From NCBI GenBank assembly GCA_036374175.1, contig DASUUH010000106.1:1-25426 (forward strand): 25,426 bases of DNA, in the 5' to 3' direction. The notes beneath the pieces are model-generated. The model did no database searches. It saw nothing but the letters and a program-made list of their open reading frames with translations, and was not told the DNA's origin. This document shows positions 23,042 through 25,426 of this stretch, in pieces; the stretch's first letter is position 1; each line of letters begins with the position of its first letter. The translations under genes and the position numbers were made by a program. Source of the DNA: JASLBX01 sp036374175 (lineage in GTDB: Bacteria > Actinomycetota > Actinomycetes > Jiangellales > Jiangellaceae).

Positions 23042-23248
23042 GTGATCGTCTGCCACTGCGCGGTCGTCTCCTCCAGCGACATCGCCGCCGCCCTCGACAA
23101 CGGCGCCCGCACCGTCGCCGAGGTGTGCCACCGCACCGGTGCGGCCCAGAACTGCGGCACGTGTATCTTCTCCGTGCGACAGGTGATCTGCCAGCATGCC
23201 GTGATGCGCAACTCAGCGACCGAGGAGGATGTCCGTGCAGCCAGTTGA
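23042..23248 (+). CDS. bfd: Bacterioferritin-associated ferredoxin (Bfd-like [2Fe-2S] protein)
   Basis: This 68-aa protein has the Bfd pattern of four cysteines: VCHC (C4, C6) and NCGTC (C38, C41), which bind a [2Fe-2S] cluster. SSSDIAAALDNGARTVAEVC and a C-terminal helix complete the fold. Bfd docks on bacterioferritin and passes electrons to its core to release iron. Here the gene overlaps the bacterioferritin gene, which confirms the role. The GTG at 23042 has no Shine-Dalgarno and is probably a leaderless start behind TACCCT. An iron box covers the promoter. Confidence 0.92.
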   Translation: MIVCHCAVVSSSDIAAALDNGARTVAEVCHRTGAAQNCGTCIFSVRQVICQHAVMRNSATEEDVRAAS

Positions 23249-23723
23249 CCCCCGCGTCGTGGAGCTTCTCAATGATGCTCTGACCTTCGAGCTCACCGTC
23301 ACCAACACCTACTTCCTGCACGCGCGGATGCTCGACAACTGGGGACTGGCGAAGCTGGGCAAGGTCTTCTACGACCTCTCCATCGACGAGATGCGGGACG
23401 CGGACGCCCTGATCAACCGCATTCTGATGTTCGACGGCCACCCCAACGTCCAGCGCCTCAACCCCATTCAGGTCGGCGAGACACCCGAGGAGATGCTCCA
23501 GCTCGCTCTTGCCAGCGAGAAAACCGCCGTCGCCCAGTTCAACGCCTCGGCCAAGGAATGCCACGACCTCGGCGACCACGGCAGCGCCGCGGTGTTCGAA
23601 GAGATGGTCCGCGACGAGGAGAAGCACGCCGACTGGTTCGAATCCCAGCTCGACGCCATCGCCCGCCTCGGCGCCAAGCAATACCTGTCCCAGCACCTCG
23701 CCGCAGGAGAGGGACCTGCCTGA
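23235..23723 (+). CDS. bfr: Bacterioferritin
   Basis: This 162-aa four-helix ferritin forms 24-mer iron-storage shells. GTG 23235 is chosen over ATG 23229 because GAGGAGG (23222-23228) is six bases from it and abuts the ATG; the resulting MQPVDPRVVELLNDAL also matches bacterioferritin N-termini. Aligned by eye to E. coli Bfr with an offset of one, ferroxidase ligands E19, E52, E95, E128 and H131 are present, as is the heme-ligand M53 (DEMRD). The residue for His54 is Asp55. YFLHARMLDNWG and RDEEKHADWFESQLD are family blocks. The gene overlaps bfd by 14 nt. Iron storage is certain as family role; the altered ferroxidase site may change oxidation kinetics. Confidence 0.93.
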   Translation: MQPVDPRVVELLNDALTFELTVTNTYFLHARMLDNWGLAKLGKVFYDLSIDEMRDADALINRILMFDGHPNVQRLNPIQVGETPEEMLQLALASEKTAVAQFNASAKECHDLGDHGSAAVFEEMVRDEEKHADWFESQLDAIARLGAKQYLSQHLAAGEGPA

Positions 23724-23845
23724 TCAGCGAGCGCGGATGGGCCGAGTGAGCGGCCTCATTCCACGTCAGCCGGGGACATCCTCGCTGGCTGAACCGCCGA
23801 CTCCGGGTTGGGGTCCCGGCCGGGCGTCGTCACTGTCCGCGTCGG

Positions 23846-25156
23846 TTACCCAGGCCTGCGCCGCTCGGCCGGGCTGACTGTCCGCACGCCGACGCCGTGC
23901 ATGTCGTTGAGCACGACGCCGTCGGCATTGCGCACGACGGGCGCTTCCAGAATGGTCAGGCGCTGGCCAGTGGCTGCATCGAGCACCACGATTCCCGGCT
24001 CCTCCCCGGCGGCGGCGTGCGGCGCGCCGCTGACCGGAAGCGGGCCCCTCTGCGAGACGTACACGCGGGAGCCGTCCGGAGCGAAGTCGAGGATGTCAGG
24101 TGCGTCTAGCCCGGTGGTGAGCTCGCGGGTCACTTCGAACGTGCGTGCGTCAATCACCAGACCGTCGCTCGATCCCCGGTTCACCGTCCAGTACGACGAT
24201 TCGTCCGGAGTGAGCCGCAGCGCGTGGGCGTCGAGCCCTTCAACCGCGCCGAAGGCGGCGCTGCGTGGCCCGCCGAGGAGCTCCTTGGCGTTGCGGTCGA
24301 ACACGTACCACTCGCCTGCCGTGTCCGCGCCGGGCATGATTTGGCCGCTCCAGTTCGCCACGGCGATGTCGGCTGAGACCGATACGCCGCAGTTCGCCTT
24401 CACCTGGTTCGGCTCCCACGCGGCCGTGACCTGGTGCGTCTGGAGATCGAGAACGAACAACCCGCCCTGCTGCCAGCCGGGTCCGAGCGTTACCCACGCC
24501 TCGTTGCCGTCCGGCGAGTACTGGTGGCAGACCGGGCTGTACGAGACGTACCGGAACGGCTGTGGCATAGCCGGCGGTACCACTGGCCGCCAGTCTGGGT
24601 TAGCTGCCTCGACAGGAGCGAGCAGGTCAGCCACCCGAAGGTGAACGCCGACCTGGAACGTGGGCCGGGCGCTGCTCAACCGCCCGAGTTGGACCTGCAC
24701 CAACTCCTGTGACCCGATCGCGGCGGCCCACACCGCGGAGTCGTCCGGCGTCACAGCCACCATGTGGGTGCCGGCACCGGTGCCGAGCACCTCGACTACT
24801 TCCTTCGCTCGTGCGTCGATGACGATCGTCGCGGCGCCGGCGGTCGCGGCCACGAAGGCGTAGCGGTCCCTCGAGTCGAAGTCGATCATGTGCGGCACGG
24901 TCCTCGGCCCGGCCGGGACGTGCTGGAAACCACGACCGGCGAGCGCGCCCGGGCTGACGTCGATGATCGCGACCTGGTCGTGGTCGGTGCCATCGTAGAC
25001 GTGGATACGGTCCGTACCCTGGTCGAGAGCCCAGATCTCGTGGCCCGCCCATGCCGGCGCGGCGCCTGGAACGTGGCCGTCCGCTACAGCCGGCAGCGCG
25101 ACGGCGGTGAGCGCGAGGGTGAAGGTGAGGGGAACGAGTGCGCGGCGTACGTCCAC
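23846..25156 (-). CDS. Secreted YncE-like beta-propeller protein
   Basis: This 436-aa protein has a Sec signal peptide (VDVRRALVPLTFTLALTAVA, cleavage near PAVA-DG). Repeated ~45-residue blades of the YncE/surface-antigen propeller type follow, for example DRIHVYDGTDHDQVAIIDV, ATIVIDARAKEVVEVLGTG with HMVAVTPDDSAVWAA, and DGLVIDARTFEVTRELTTG with DILDFAPDGSRVYVSQRG. Start GTG 25156 is preceded by AGGAG at ten bases; GTG 25165 is too close to that site. No enzymatic motif is recognised; such proteins bind ligands or metals outside the cell. It converges with the bacterioferritin gene but need not be related to it. Confidence 0.85.
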   Translation of the reverse strand: MDVRRALVPLTFTLALTAVALPAVADGHVPGAAPAWAGHEIWALDQGTDRIHVYDGTDHDQVAIIDVSPGALAGRGFQHVPAGPRTVPHMIDFDSRDRYAFVAATAGAATIVIDARAKEVVEVLGTGAGTHMVAVTPDDSAVWAAAIGSQELVQVQLGRLSSARPTFQVGVHLRVADLLAPVEAANPDWRPVVPPAMPQPFRYVSYSPVCHQYSPDGNEAWVTLGPGWQQGGLFVLDLQTHQVTAAWEPNQVKANCGVSVSADIAVANWSGQIMPGADTAGEWYVFDRNAKELLGGPRSAAFGAVEGLDAHALRLTPDESSYWTVNRGSSDGLVIDARTFEVTRELTTGLDAPDILDFAPDGSRVYVSQRGPLPVSGAPHAAAGEEPGIVVLDAATGQRLTILEAPVVRNADGVVLNDMHGVGVRTVSPAERRRPG

Positions 25157-25362
25157 GGCGGTCACGCTCCTAGTTCTCAGGGCGCCGTTGACAAGTGTGC
25201 TTTGTACCTGGCGGAACAAGACGCGGGTTGTTGATGTCGAGGAAAACTAGCACTACCCGACTACCTTGGCCAGACGGCTGATCGTCGGCACACTTACCCG
25301 TCAGACGTCCTCTTCAGGCTTCGCGACTCCCGGAGAACCGCTCCTGTCTGTGAGCGCTCGCG

Positions 25363-25426
25363 CTAGCCCAGCTGCAAGATCCTCTCCTCGATCTCGTCTC
25401 CACGTGCCGGTGCGAACGACACCTCG
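25363..25426 (-). CDS. C-terminal codons of an unidentified gene (cut by the window edge)
   Basis: On the minus strand a frame entering from the right edge reads 20 residues (EVSFAPARGDEIEERILQLG) before TAG 25365-25363. The composition looks like a real protein C-terminus. It is too short to identify. The ~200 nt between this stop and the beta-propeller start hold no other gene. Confidence 0.4.
   Translation of the reverse strand, partial: EVSFAPARGDEIEERILQLG

Overview
The window is high-GC DNA with GTG and TTG starts and GC-rich third codon positions. It carries several families typical of Actinobacteria: an ECF41 (SigJ-like) sigma factor, a CGNR zinc-finger regulator, an IdeR/DtxR-type iron box, a macrolide-type (MGT) glycosyltransferase and a FadD15-like acyl ligase. 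It is most likely chromosomal DNA of a filamentous or soil actinomycete. I cannot name the genus. I see no rRNA, tRNA, insertion sequence, phage gene or CRISPR array.

Left part (1-6000): the end of a DHA2-type MFS exporter with a small ABM-domain protein; a Tat-exported PLP enzyme with a lipobox; a 51-aa membrane peptide; a diacylglycerol-kinase-family lipid kinase; a poorly coding stretch with small or decayed ORFs; an ECF41 sigma factor with a textbook ECF41 promoter in front of it; and a DUF2071 protein.

Centre-left (6000-10850): a LysR regulator divergent from an EamA exporter, with an inverted repeat built on the two -10 regions. Next come a metal-dependent cyclase/amidohydrolase translationally coupled to a ThDP-dependent decarboxylase/ALS-like enzyme, and a 110-aa membrane protein. 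The regulator, exporter, hydrolase and ThDP enzyme look like one inducible small-molecule module.

Centre (10855-18714, all minus strand): a TetR repressor coupled to an MGT-type glycosyltransferase, with a clear promoter/operator. Upstream of it lies a four-gene, end-to-end overlapping operon: a polysaccharide-pyruvyl-transferase-family protein; a 927-aa fusion of an N-terminal NAD(P)-binding acyl/thioester reductase with a C-terminal long-chain acyl-CoA-synthetase domain; a 184-aa cysteine-containing protein; and a GMC flavo-oxidoreductase with a four-cysteine iron-sulfur-like motif. The fusion has the reverse domain order of carboxylic acid reductases and no visible carrier domain. This operon is the best candidate for an undescribed system, possibly making or remodelling a lipid or glycolipid.

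Right part (19026-25426): a secreted S15 Xaa-Pro dipeptidyl-peptidase with a strong terminator; a CGNR regulator divergent from a second EamA exporter; a Bfd ferredoxin-bacterioferritin operon whose start is overlapped by an iron box, and whose ferritin lacks one canonical ferroxidase histidine; a secreted beta-propeller protein; and the last codons of a further minus-strand gene. Several genes lack a Shine-Dalgarno sequence but have a TANNNT element 6-8 nt before the start codon, which suggests leaderless transcripts.
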